Shown here piece by piece: positions 21,507 to 30,689 of a DNA stretch of 36,068 nucleotides. A program made the translations under genes and the position numbers. Position 1 is the stretch's first letter. Every line of letters begins with the position of its first letter. Under the pieces are notes generated by a model. It was not told where the DNA came from and searched no databases. It worked only from the letters and a program-made list of their open reading frames with translations. This DNA is from Chara braunii (lineage: Eukaryota > Streptophyta > Charophyceae > Charales > Characeae): positions 52,247 to 88,314 of the forward strand of contig BFEA01000250.1 in NCBI GenBank assembly GCA_003427395.1, written 5' to 3'.

Positions 21507-22767
21507 GGACCACGATGTAACAAGAAACGACAAAAACAAGAAGTTATTTGGTTCCATTATTAATGTTGAAATATAAGAAATTCTTGATTTTTGTGGGTTT
21601 TGGAAATCGTTATCCATATTAGGATGTTGTAGTCCATAATATGACTTGACCATGTTTCTTCATGTTTCTTTTCGTTATTGTCATGTTTATGCTTATTCAT
21701 GTTCCTGACACTCCGTATTCAAGCTTGTGAATTCTGCCTCATAATGATAAAAACTATATTTGTTTATTTATTTTTGTACCGTGGATCTCAATCTCGTGAT
21801 AACCCTGCTTTATTGTTTGTCACAATGCGCTATTTCTTGAGCTACTAGTTTGACACTCGTTTTTCTAATGAGATTCGATACTTTAAGGTTTTGAATAAAT
21901 AAATACAAAACAATAAACACAACGGGAGCAAAAAGTTTTTTGTGTATATGCCTGTTTGAACGACTTTTAATGTGTCAATTTTCTATGGTGTATTTTTTTT
22001 TTGTTTTTCTTCCCCTTTAATTATATAATTTATTTTTGACAGTACTAAGGGTGCAAAAATGATTCTCAAGTTATCTCATCATGTTCCTTTCAAAAAAAAA
22101 ATATACTTAACTCCTCATCTGATTGTTTGTTTGCCACACAATTTACATGATAGATAACTTATCGATACACGACCTGAAAAAATTATTGTCATATTAATAT
22201 CAACTTTTTAAACTTGAAAGAATTATATCAATATGTGAAAAACAAAGTAAATGATAAAATTTATTTGCGAGTTAAGTTTTTTTATAACATTATTCAATAA
22301 TTTTATTTCCACCTTGCCAGTGACATAAAATGAAAACTCTCATCATTTTACTAGTTCTTGTACCTCTCTTTACTCTTACTATTATTTATTCATTTGTATA
22401 TGGTTGTTTGTTTGTATATTATTCAACCGTTGGCACACTTTAAAATAAAAAGAGCATTATTGCTTTGCGATAAGTTGATGTACGAGAATGAGAAATTAAG
22501 GTCATTGCATCGGAAGTACCGAGTATAAAACAAAATCATTGACCTTTTGACGTATCGTTGGAGAATATCACCCCGTAAAGTGGATTGACACTTTTTTTTT
22601 TTTTTAATGTTTGTTATTTTGTTTTTCATTACTATGCGATAAAAAAGAATAACAACCTCTATACATGATGTGTGACCTTTATGTGGTGGAAATTCATTAT
22701 ACATGATCGCTGATGATTTTAATTATTCAAAGTGTAGATAGAATAAGTTTCTACATCATATAGTTCA
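21507..22767. other. AT-rich gene-free DNA
   Basis: A sharp change from GC-rich to AT-rich at about 21500. No repeats, tRNA-like folds or open frames above about 95 codons that look coding. Confidence 0.5.
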
Positions 22768-22856
22768 AGTGGCTAGCCCAATAGGTACAACAAGGGTTTA
22801 TAAGGAATAGGGTCATACATTTAAATTGTTTCACTGTCAAGACTTGATTGACCACT
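22768..22856 (+). ncRNA. tRNA-like pol III unit with complementary ends, copy 2
   Basis: It starts AGTGGCTAGCCCAATAGGTA, with the A-box region shared with copies 1 and 3, and ends in CCACT followed by ATTTTT. The outermost pairs are AGTGG/CCACT, whereas copy 3 has GGAGC/GCTCC, so both sides changed while pairing was kept. The B box (around 22820) is eroded. Length 89 bases, the same as copy 1. Confidence 0.4.
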
Positions 22857-22862
22857 ATTTTT

Positions 22863-23596
22863 CTTTTATAGTTTATGAAAAAGAATCAAGTAACTGTAGT
22901 AATTAGAAAAACCTTAGATAAACTCTCATTCACACCAAACGGAAAGTTACGTACACCAAAGTAAAAATTTTAGTGGTTCTTATTGCAATTGGCCCAAATA
23001 AGCAGCTGGGACCTGAAATGATTACGATAATGACAAATAATGTGAAATTAACATACAAATAACCATGACAGCTCAAAACAATCCCAATATTACCAAAATA
23101 AGTTATTGTACTGTTACGTTAATCATAACATGCTTAAAATAAACCTCCGAGGTGCTAAACCAATTATGGCATGCGACAAATTCGGATCAATCATAGCACA
23201 ACCAAAATAATTTGTAGTAATTCTGAAGAAATATTGAGAATTGTGATGAGGTTATAAAAACGTGACAATCATTAAACGACTATTGTCGTTGCCAAAATAT
23301 CTAGTTTTTATATTCATTTTTTAATAAGTCACATCAAGCAACATCTGAACACAAAACAAATAGGAAGAGTTATGACTTATATAAAATTAAGACAAACATA
23401 TTTCAAGATTATCATAATGTGTCAAGCCTGCTTCCCGACGAATTCTTTTTTGCTGAGAATGTTCGCTTGTGGTTATGTAAAATAAACTATGTACCTTATA
23501 TATCGAAGTTTGTTTTTACGTTGAATCAGATTGAATGAATATCTCTGCAAGTTATCTTCTCCGAGAAGGTACCTATTTTGATAATTGTATTTCTTT
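22863..23596. other. AT-rich gene-free DNA
   Basis: No coding frame, repeat or structured element recognised. Confidence 0.45.
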
Positions 23597-23605
23597 TATA
23601 AATAG
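23597..23605 (+). promoter_or_regulatory. TATA box followed by a hairpin leader
   Basis: TATAAATAG is a textbook TATA box. A perfect hairpin, GATACCCTT/AAGGGTATC with loop TAC (23619-23639), begins 13 bases downstream, and an ATG follows at 23645. The 62-codon frame from that ATG is unrecognised. The order TATA, then hairpin, then gene body recalls element P and the 4.5-kb element. Confidence 0.45.
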
Positions 23606-24281
23606 CGTTGTCGGAGCTGATACCCTTTACAAGGGTATCAACTCATGATTTTGCAGTCGACACAATGCCGACACCAACTGTTAGAATGGGGACGGCTAAA
23701 AATAGAAACTAGGGTAAAACCCTCGACCATTATTGTCATGAAAGTTAGAAACTGCAAAGGCCAAAACACGGCACACGCGGACAAGAGTCAGGGGTTGAAA
23801 AATTTTGAATGCTCGCAGAGCATGCAAAGATGACAGAGGTTAGTAAATAAAATGACCGCGCACGTCATTCTGGCACGCACAAAGACTGCAAAATAGTTAG
23901 TAAGTAAGACCTCCGACCACTAAGGACGGAGGGTTAGTTAAAACGGAAAGGATCGCACGGGACGCGGCGACGATTTTCCTCAGTCAAGTTAACGACTGGG
24001 GAAGTATGACCATTCCAACTCAAGACCGCCAACGTCAAGTATATCGGAAAAGCGGGGAAGGAAACCACTCGCCGCGGGATAGAATAAAGGTAAAAATTAG
24101 TAAAAACCCCGGCCATGTGGCCGGGGCAACTAGATAAAGGGGGTCTAACCTGCTGTAACAGGCTGCGATGGCCACCAGTGGCCTGGGTTTCCCCTTACAA
24201 TAGGCCGTAGACCTTATGGACTGAATGGACTAAGCCCTGTACTCTACTTAGGGCAGACTGACTCTTAGTAAAACCAAACAT

Positions 24282-24363
24282 GGAGCTAGCCCAGTAGGTA
24301 CACGTATTGACTAATACGCAAAGGATCTCGGGATCGAATCCGACTTGCTTTCGGGCTAGCTCC
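24282..24363 (+). ncRNA. tRNA-like pol III unit with complementary ends, copy 3
   Basis: This is the best-preserved copy. GGAGCTAGCCC (24282-24292) and GGGCTAGCTCC (24353-24363) are exact 11-bp complements. Inside are the A box TAGCCCAGTAGG, a CGTATT/AATACG hairpin where the anticodon arm would be, the B box GGATCGAATCC within a 4-bp T-stem, and TTTT (24364-24367) directly after the closing stem. At 82 bases it has tRNA length. However, the closing stem is longer than an acceptor stem and overlaps the A box, so it is not a standard tRNA. A tRNA-derived mini-SINE or an unnamed pol III RNA are the alternatives. Confidence 0.6.
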
Positions 24364-24405
24364 TTTTGCTAGTTGTCGGGGGCGGGGCCTGCTTTTTTCC
24401 GCCCG

Positions 24406-24484
24406 CTCTCAGACGACCGGGAATCGAACCCCTGACTTCAGGATTGGAACCAAGTACAGTTGGACCCTGTTGAGACAGTTGTCA
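24406..24484 (-). ncRNA. Degenerate tRNA-like gene or SINE head
   Basis: On the minus strand an A-box-like TGTCTCAACAGG (24477-24466) precedes a perfect B box GGTTCGATTCC (24429-24419) by about 37 bases, a tRNA-like spacing. The acceptor strands GACAAC and GTCGTC pair at five of six positions. Two outer T-stem pairs are broken and no clear anticodon loop forms, so it is probably a tRNA pseudogene or SINE. It lies tail-to-tail with the unit at 24282-24363. Confidence 0.35.
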
Positions 24485-24639
24485 CGACGGGGTAGTTAAA
24501 AGTAAGTTTTCTTTTCGTTTTTCTTTTATTTTTCTTTTAAGATAGATTTCGTTGTTTTACTAGTTTTTCTTCTTCCGAACCCCGTGTTTTTCTTCTTGGA
24601 TTCAATTTCACGAATACCTCGCTGAAACTAGAATAGGTT

Positions 24640-25160
24640 CATTCGAATAGCTCATCCGGCCGAGGTCGTGAAGGACTTGGCCGCCGAGAAGTACTGTGCG
24701 GCATAGCAAAGGCACAAGAGGCGCAACGTAAAGAAGAAAAAGCGAGAGAAAGGGTATCGAGAAAAGACAAAAGTGAAAGGTGCATGCGAGTGAGCCAAAA
24801 AGGAATGTGGAAAGAAACGGAGAAGGAGAGGAAAAAGAAGAAAGGAGGAGAGGAAGAAGAAAAAGAAGAAGGAGAGAGAAAAGAGATAGAGAGTGGACGA
24901 TCCTGCTTCTCGACCTGTTTGCGAGCGTTCATTCCAACGTACCTAGTCTCAGCGGCGAGGCAAAGAAGTGTGCAGTATCAAGCCAATCAGGGAAGAGAGA
25001 AGGCGCAAAGGAAGAAAAGAACGAACAGAAGAGAGTAGAGGAAAAAGGAGGAGGAGAAGGAGGAAGAGGAGAAGGAGAAGATCGAGCATCTACCTACGAG
25101 GCGACGGCGCATCAGCATAAAGCCGAGCGAACTTGGAGAGAACAAGGAGAGAGGTAAGCC
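24640..25160 (+). other. Purine-rich tract with low-complexity open frame
   Basis: GA-rich DNA encoding long runs of Lys, Arg and Glu in all purine frames; the longest frame is 125 codons and ends in the TAA of an AG|GTAAGC donor-like site at 25155. The frame is explained by composition, and I do not call it a gene. Confidence 0.5.
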
Positions 25161-25536
25161 TCCGGCCCCTCAACTTCCCTCCAGCTACCTCCTCAGAAAA
25201 ACGAACGAATTTTCACTGTTGTACCTTGGCGTGTATGCATATCCTAGTGTGTGGTGAATCTACTGCTAGGACATCAATATATACACTGCCTATACACTAC
25301 CACGTTCATTGCGTGCACGTGCGTGAATGTGCTACGATGGACTCCTCGGAACTTCGATCAGTAGGACAAACAAGAACGAATGAATCTAATGCCACGTCCC
25401 GAGAGTAATACACTACTTATGCCATCTTGTGTGCGTAGCCATGAATGCGTACATGAACGTATGTACGTGTGTGTGTGTGAGAGAGAGAGAGGGGGAGGAT
25501 AAGTCCCCAACCCACGACTCACCACACGCTACTCGG

Positions 25537-25625
25537 ATCGATAGAACGAGCAAATAAAAAAAGTGACCGTGTATATTTCCACGTTTCAGCGGAAGATTCA
25601 TTCCGCTTTTGTTCATCCTATCGAT
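25537..25625 (-). repeat. Fold-back element F1, copy 2
   Basis: The minus-strand core at 25605-25560 matches the core at 4560-4635 (for example AATCTTCCGCT, then ATACACGG). It too is flanked by inverted arms, ATCGATAGGATGAACAAA against ATCGATAGAACGAGCAAA on the other strand, but the outer arm differs in sequence from that of copy 1. In the shared frame both copies read NLPL..G.IHGH.FYLL. Confidence 0.5.
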
Positions 25626-25861
25626 GAAGTGTGTGTGTGCGTGTGTATGTGTGAGAGTGAGAGAGTGAAAGAGAGAGAACTTGAAAGAAAAGAGAGACAG
25701 GAAGAGATGAGAGGGAGAGAGATACTTCGATCGGCTCGTTGAGCAACTTACCACGCAGCGGGTAAGTCGCCGGGGACGCGGCTGGCTTCGCGCAAATTCC
25801 ATTGAAAGGATGGGCAAAGACGATCGAAACTTCCGCTGGCGACGTCGAAGTACTCCCTACT

Positions 25862-25881
25862 ATGTGTGTGTGTGTGTGTGC

Positions 25882-25925
<44 letters not shown>

Positions 25926-25962
25926 NNNNNNNNNNNNNNNNNNNNNNNNNNNNNNNNNNNNN

Positions 25963-26051
<89 letters not shown>
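25862..26051. repeat. Compound microsatellite (TG)n-(AGAT)n-(AG)n with assembly gap
   Basis: TG repeats (25862-25880), AGAT repeats (25883-25925), 37 N (25926-25962) and AG repeats (25963-26051). The gap lies inside the microsatellite, so its true length is unknown. Confidence 0.97.
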
Positions 26052-26052
<1 letters not shown>

Positions 26053-26102
26053 GAGATGCACATGGCATCTGTGAGTGGGGAACGAGGTCGTGAGTGTAGC
26101 GC

Positions 26103-26465
26103 GATACATACCTGGTGCTGGAAGCGTGCGACATTGGTCGTCATATGCTCGTACTACGGGAGTGATGTTGACATCATCTTTCGGCTTCGTAGTATAGGCT
26201 AGATAGGATCTGTCATATGTAGCTAGGCGCTGAGCGCCAGATAGGATTACGACATCGATTCTGAGTTGATGATGAGACTATTCGGACATTGTCAATTATA
26301 AGCTATTACTGTTCTCTTATTTTGTGGACACGTGATGCAATGCTGCTTTGGTTCAAGGTCCCGACGATCTGAACTCATATGAATGATGTTGTGTGATTGT
26401 TGTAGTCTGCTTTTTGCTCATCGTCCTTGCAACTCATCTTTTTACATTTCTATTATTAATATTGA

Positions 26466-26545
<80 letters not shown>

Positions 26546-26569
26546 TATTATTATTATTATTATTATTAG
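26103..26569 (-). repeat. Array module A, copy 1, ending in (ATT)n
   Basis: Homologous to 29946-30330. Shared words include ACATACCTG, CTCGTACT, the palindrome-like GGCGCTGAGCGCC followed by AGATAGGAT, TTGATGATGA, ATGCAAT and GGTTCAAGGTC.CGA, ending in an ATT tract (26466-26569). On the minus strand the start of the module reads as an exon-like end, CCAG|GTATGT (boundary 26112/26111), preceded by about 40 open codons. I infer a relic of a tandemly duplicated minus-strand transcription unit. Confidence 0.6.
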
Positions 26570-26609
26570 GCGCACATGGTAACTATGTGCACAAGAGAAG
26601 GGGGTGTAA

Positions 26610-26932
26610 GAGCACATACCTCGTATTAGCGATGGTCTGCATGGATCGACATCTTCAAGTACTCTGGTGCTGCTGATAGTAGTGGTTGCGCGGAAGTAGG
26701 TTAGGCGATGAGCGCCGAGCAGGAGAAGGACTCCTGTCGGTGATGCCGAGAGCATACTCTCATTGATAGCCGAATTCAGCATTTTAATCCCTCATTGGTG
26801 TAATGCCAGCGCAATGCTGCCTTTGAACTATGTCGGATTCCTGACTTTGATTATGGTTTTACAACCCCAAGTCTGTCATTTAGCTATCATTCATATTGCC
26901 TATAATACTAATTATTATTCATATTATAATTA

Positions 26933-26970
<38 letters not shown>
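26610..26970 (-). repeat. Array module A, copy 2, ending in (ATT)n
   Basis: Same plan as copy 1: ACATACC donor complement (boundary 26620/26619), the GGCGATGAGCGCC word, an ATGC...GCTGCCTT block and an ATT tract at 26933-26970. The minus-strand frame stays open for about 70 codons and ends GA(Q/H)RL-like at its 5' side as in copy 1. It lies 508 bp from copy 1. Confidence 0.5.
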
Positions 26971-26972
<2 letters not shown>

Positions 26973-27157
26973 GGCATTCCGTTAGCAGTAACCCGATCAC
27001 AGCTGCAGTTTCAGGCAAAAGAGAAAGAAGAGAAGGGGTTACGAGTGGATGTGAAATAGGAAGAAGGGAGGAGGAGAAGACGCATGAGGGGGAGAGAGGT
27101 GATGAACATAGCTGGACACTTACCTGATATATCTGCCATACAAGAAAGTTCAGCCTG

Positions 27158-27193
27158 CTGATGAGTCGATGGAAGTTCGGTGAAACAGTGGCC
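27158..27193 (+). ncRNA. Hammerhead ribozyme core, copy 3
   Basis: Intact CTGATGA (27158-27164), stem II GTCGA/TTCGGT in which G-U and U-G wobbles and an A-U pair replace pairs of copy 1, and GAAAC. Stem III then ends GCC instead of GTC, so the nucleotide before the cleavage site is mutated. Downstream sequence (CACAGTCTC, GTCCTC, TTCCCTGCCTACGG) matches the region after copy 1 (CACAGCCCC, GTCCTC, TCTCTGCCTACGG), so the two belong to one element family and not to chance. Confidence 0.62.
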
Positions 27194-27599
27194 ACAGTCT
27201 CTTATCTGCCGTCCTCCTCTTCTTCCCTGCCTACGGACCATCGCATGGGTCTGTTTTCTTTTATCCTACTTTATCCCCTCAACCGCTATCGGGATCGGAT
27301 GCATGTGTTACGATCCGTGCTTTCCGTACAGTTGAGGGAGGTGGATTGGGGAATCAAAGAAAATGGGAAGAACGAGGTTGAGCGGAGTAAGAGGAGGATA
27401 TGCAGAAGAGAGGGATAGAGAGAAAGAGAGAACGAGGTATATACATGATGCATAAAGAGAAGTTGACTATGGAATTGACATCATGAACATTGGTATTCTA
27501 GGATTGAAGTGGGCATGCTGAGTAAACACAGCTAGACGAGTAGAGTGGGTTAGGCGTTGGGCGTTAGGGCAGAGAGGAGCGACTTTTTGATACTATGTT

Positions 27600-27960
27600 G
27601 GAGTGATTTGTGGGTTGAACACTGGCTCATTACTTTATTGTACTGCTCTGGTTGGATGGATCTTCGGTACAATTTTACCCTCTGCGTGTGCACGACTACG
27701 TAAACATCTGTGTATTTTTCGCAACTTGGTTTACAATATGTATATATATATATATACATACATACATACATGCATAATATATATCGTTCAAGTTCATATT
27801 CTTTGCAGATAAGTAATCAGCACGCGCTGATTACATCCCTACCCTTTGTACACGACATCATTGCTTCGGATGAATAGTCCGGTGAAGTATCTGGACTGTC
27901 GTGTTCTCAATGGTCTGCCGCTGGGGGTGTTGTGTGAAGATCATTAAATCTTATTAAGTT
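27600..27960. repeat. Array module B, copy 1
   Basis: Homologous to 29312-29560: TTGAACA.TGGCTCAT, TTCATAT..TTTGCA.AT, GATTACATC, GGTGAAG.ATCT.GA, TCGTGTTCTCA.., GGGTG.TGTGTGAAG.TCATT. It contains a TA/TACA microsatellite (27740-27772) and an 8-bp palindrome TAATCAGC/GCTGATTA (27814-27833) that copy 2 lacks. Confidence 0.65.
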
Positions 27961-28545
27961 TGGATATAGATAGAGAGATGAACGTACAAATGGATAGAGA
28001 CAGATAAACAGAGAAACGAACATACAGCTGGACAGTGGCGGAGAGACAAACGAAGACAAAAACAGACAGACACAGGCGAAGCAGACAGACAGGGACGGAT
28101 GTGCAGGAATAGACGCGAGCAGAGATAGACACGTACGAACACAGTGAGGGAGAGAGATGAAGTTAGTAAAGAAGAGAATCATCGACTTCTGGCACGGATG
28201 CGGTTTACTACATCTTGCATTGATGATCGCTTGGTGACTGAATGCCCGACGCTGTTAAATATAGCGTCTTGATGGGGCTTCTAAACTGCGCGCCTTTAAG
28301 AGCTTGCATCTCTGGGTCCGGTGTGGACTCCGAGTGATCTCTCAATCTGGGTCTGGGTGCGTGTGTATAAGAGGAGAGAGAATGAGAGAGAAAGAGAAAG
28401 AAGAGAGGAAGCATGGACAAATGCAGACGTATAGAGACAGACACAGACAAATGCCGATCGATAAACAAATGGACAGGCACGAAACAGCTAGACAGACTGG
28501 TACAGGCAGACAAACTGCGACAGACGGACACAGAGAGAGAGGTAG
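27955..28545 (+). repeat. (AGAC)n-rich tracts 1 and 2
   Basis: Interrupted CAGACAGACA repeats at about 27955-28145 and 28400-28545, separated by about 250 bases of anonymous DNA. They give long spurious frames on both strands. Confidence 0.8.
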
Positions 28546-28619
28546 CAGGTGGGGTCCATAAAGATGCACGTACGAAAGTAGAAGAAGGAGAAGAAGAAGA
28601 GAAAGGAGAAGGAACCGGG

Positions 28620-29135
28620 GTGCCCACAGTCCCGCATGGTGCTTGCTGACTTGGTGGGGTGCGACCAGGACTGGGTACCGTAGATTGCGCAAAGTACGAT
28701 TGGGACTAGGCGCTGCCTCTCAATTTATACTTCTGTAACTCGTTGGTCTGACCCTTCCATCGGCCCACAGTACACACAGTCCCCTATGGTACTTGCTGGA
28801 CTCGGTTGGGGACTGACTGGACTGTACCGTTGACTGCTTCAGGTGTATCACCGGTTCTGTGCAGTCGCACTGCACACATACTAGGGTTAGCTTCACCACT
28901 TGCCCGTTTGTTTCTATCTAAACATGAGCGTACTCCGAAAGGCCACCTCCGGAAGATCGTGGATTTGGCCTTTTGATACGTATAACAACGGCGACCTTTC
29001 AGAACTATAGCAACTACGACCTTGACCCCTGCAAACCATTGCAGGTACAACATACGACAGACAACTACATAACTCCTATGATGCGAGTCACAAGTTCGGC
29101 CACACGAGGATACTATACGCGGCGGCATACAAGGG
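28620..29135 (-). repeat. Array module C, copy 1
   Basis: 28705-29135 is homologous to 30690-31070: GGCGCTGCCTC, AACTCGTTGGTCTGACC, GACTGACTGGACTG-like words, AAAGGCC.C.T, GATCGTGGA.TTGG and ACGACCTTGACC. An internal short repeat (28620-28690 against 28770-28840; CACAGTCCC, TGGT.CTTGCTG) shows a further duplication. On the minus strand TATAAATTG (about 28726) lies just before GAGAGGCAGCGCC, and the homologous place in copy 2 reads TATATCACGAGGCAGCGCC, so a promoter for the repeated unit is possible. Confidence 0.6.
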
Positions 29136-29280
29136 TAAAACAGACGAACCAACACACACAGAAACAGACAGACAAAGGACCGACACGCACAGAAACAGAC
29201 AGACCTGATAGACAAAGACAGAACCATACAGACAGACAAACACAGATAAACTTACGCAGGCAAACAAACAGACAAAGTGC
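29135..29280 (+). repeat. (AGAC)n-rich tract 3
   Basis: Interrupted ACAGACAGAC repeats directly after module C copy 1, in the same position relative to module C as tract 5 after copy 2. Confidence 0.8.
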
Positions 29281-29311
29281 AGCGACATTGAATGCGGTGA
29301 TTGGCGTGGCC

Positions 29312-29560
29312 TGAAGGATTGAACATTGGCTCATGAGTTCATTGTGTTGCTTTTACTGGGCGAAATCTCAAGTGCAGTTGTGCTCTCTCTGTGTGACTTC
29401 ATAATATTGTATATAGTCTCGTTCATATCCTTTGCAAGATGAGTAGTCAATTCATACTAATTACATCGCTGATGTTTGTAAAGGACCAGTGAAGAGTCTT
29501 GATCATCATGTTCTCACCAGTTTGTCGCTCAGGGTGCTGTGTGAAGTTCATTTGAACCTT
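29312..29560. repeat. Array module B, copy 2
   Basis: Second copy of the segment at 27600-27960, lacking the TA/TACA tract and about 100 bases shorter. Followed by an AGAC tract, as copy 1 is. Confidence 0.65.
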
Positions 29561-29689
29561 ATGACTTAAAAGAAAGGAAGGAGCTCGCGAAAGAAAAAGG
29601 AGAGTGGGAAGAAGAATAGGAGAAGGAAGGGAAAAGAAAGAAGATGGGAAACCAAGAAGGAGGAACAGAGACTGGCACAATCAGTCAAA

Positions 29690-29835
29690 CATACAGGCAA
29701 ACAAGCAGATATACAGACACAAACAAAACAGACAGATTCATACAGACAGTAAACATATTAGGCACGGATACAAGCAGACATACAACCAAAATAAAAAAAA
29801 ACAGACAGATGGAGACAAACAATCAGACAAAGAAA
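29690..29835 (+). repeat. (AGAC)n-rich tract 4
   Basis: Interrupted ACAGACA and CAAACA repeats following a purine-rich stretch (29570-29680). Confidence 0.75.
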
Positions 29836-29945
29836 GCAGGGTGAAACGCGCACAGCCATAGCCTAACTACGTTGCCACGGTCGGATGAGTGCGCAATGGC
29901 TTCCCTATGTTAAAGAACAAAGGTTGTGAGTAATGAGAGGGACAT

Positions 29946-30330
29946 ACCTGATGCTGAGGCGATGGCATTGTCCGAGGTCTGCTCGTACTTCAGGAAGTTG
30001 TTGACTTCATCATCCGTGGCATCATGGATAGTAGGATAGGAAGGGTCTACCATCTGTAGACTGAGCGTCGGGCGCCAGATAGGATATCAACATAGGTTCT
30101 TCATTGATGATGATAGTGAGACTTTACAAGCATTTTCGGTTTGAGTTCATGGTGTCTTTTTATCTGGCGGTACTCATGATGCAATTCTACTGTTGGTTCA
30201 AGGTCACGATTATCTGGTATTATGTATATGATGATGTTTGAAAACTGAAATTCTCTATTGCTTATCTTCCTTGCACTATCTCTGAATGATTATCGTTATT
30301 ATTATTATCATTATTTTTATTCTTATTAGT
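29946..30330 (-). repeat. Array module A, copy 3
   Basis: Clear homologue of copy 1, with a shorter, interrupted ATT tract (30295-30328). On the minus strand it holds the most protein-like exon-like segment of the array, with DATDDEVNNFLKYEQTSD just before AG|GTATGT (boundary 29948/29947). At the 5' side the frame is open for about 45 codons. The gene family is not recognised. Confidence 0.6.
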
Positions 30331-30689
30331 GAAAGTCAGATCACATACATGCGGACAAGTGGTGTTTCACACTGGTGCACAACACCCACACAAAACTTAG
30401 AGAGATGGTAACAGAGGGCATAGTCCGATTCAAGTTTACTTCAAAGGCTATGACGGTTCAGTGCCCACGCAACTCTCTCTGATAAACACAGGATCACTTT
30501 GGGTATCCCACGCGCTTGCACACTGACTCTCATGCACACACATGCACGTTGACTTAGCCATGGTAGCTCAACCCTGCTGATTGTGGTTGCGCAACCTCTT
30601 TTGCCCACTTCGTCTTCAGGCAACCTGCAGACCTCCCCGCACAAGTCACTATAGCAACGCTTCCGTGTGGCTCACGCAAGGAATGAATG

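Larger units (their letters stand above)
23597..24367. other. Hairpin-dense GC-rich island 2
   Basis: Perfect hairpins occur at 23619-23639, 23910-23932 (CCTCCG/CGGAGG), 24107-24126 (CCCCGGCCA/TGGCCGGGG with a 2-base loop), 24170-24183 (GGCCAC/GTGGCC) and 24302-24317 (CGTATT/AATACG). The 11-bp closure of the tRNA-like unit is at 24282-24363. Open frames here are short (60-62 codons). Composition and hairpin density resemble island 1. Confidence 0.45.

Noticed and set aside
24107-24126. GC-rich hairpin as a rho-independent terminator
   Set aside because: The stem is terminator-like, but no T-run follows and the context is eukaryotic.
24780-25157. 125-codon Lys/Arg/Glu-rich frame as a nuclear protein exon ending at a GTAAGC donor
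   Set aside because: Pure GA-rich composition explains it; the donor-like site alone is not enough to call an exon.
25618-26144. Serine/leucine-rich frames across the gap
   Set aside because: They are translations of (AG)n and (AGAT)n and include the N gap.
27907-29334. Cys/Val/Leu-rich minus-strand frames resembling membrane proteins
   Set aside because: They translate the complement of (AGAC)n tracts, which gives periodic V/C/L/S codons.
27955-29835. AGAC tracts as a CRISPR array
   Set aside because: The spacing is irregular, the repeat is a tetranucleotide, and no conserved repeat-spacer structure or cas genes exist.
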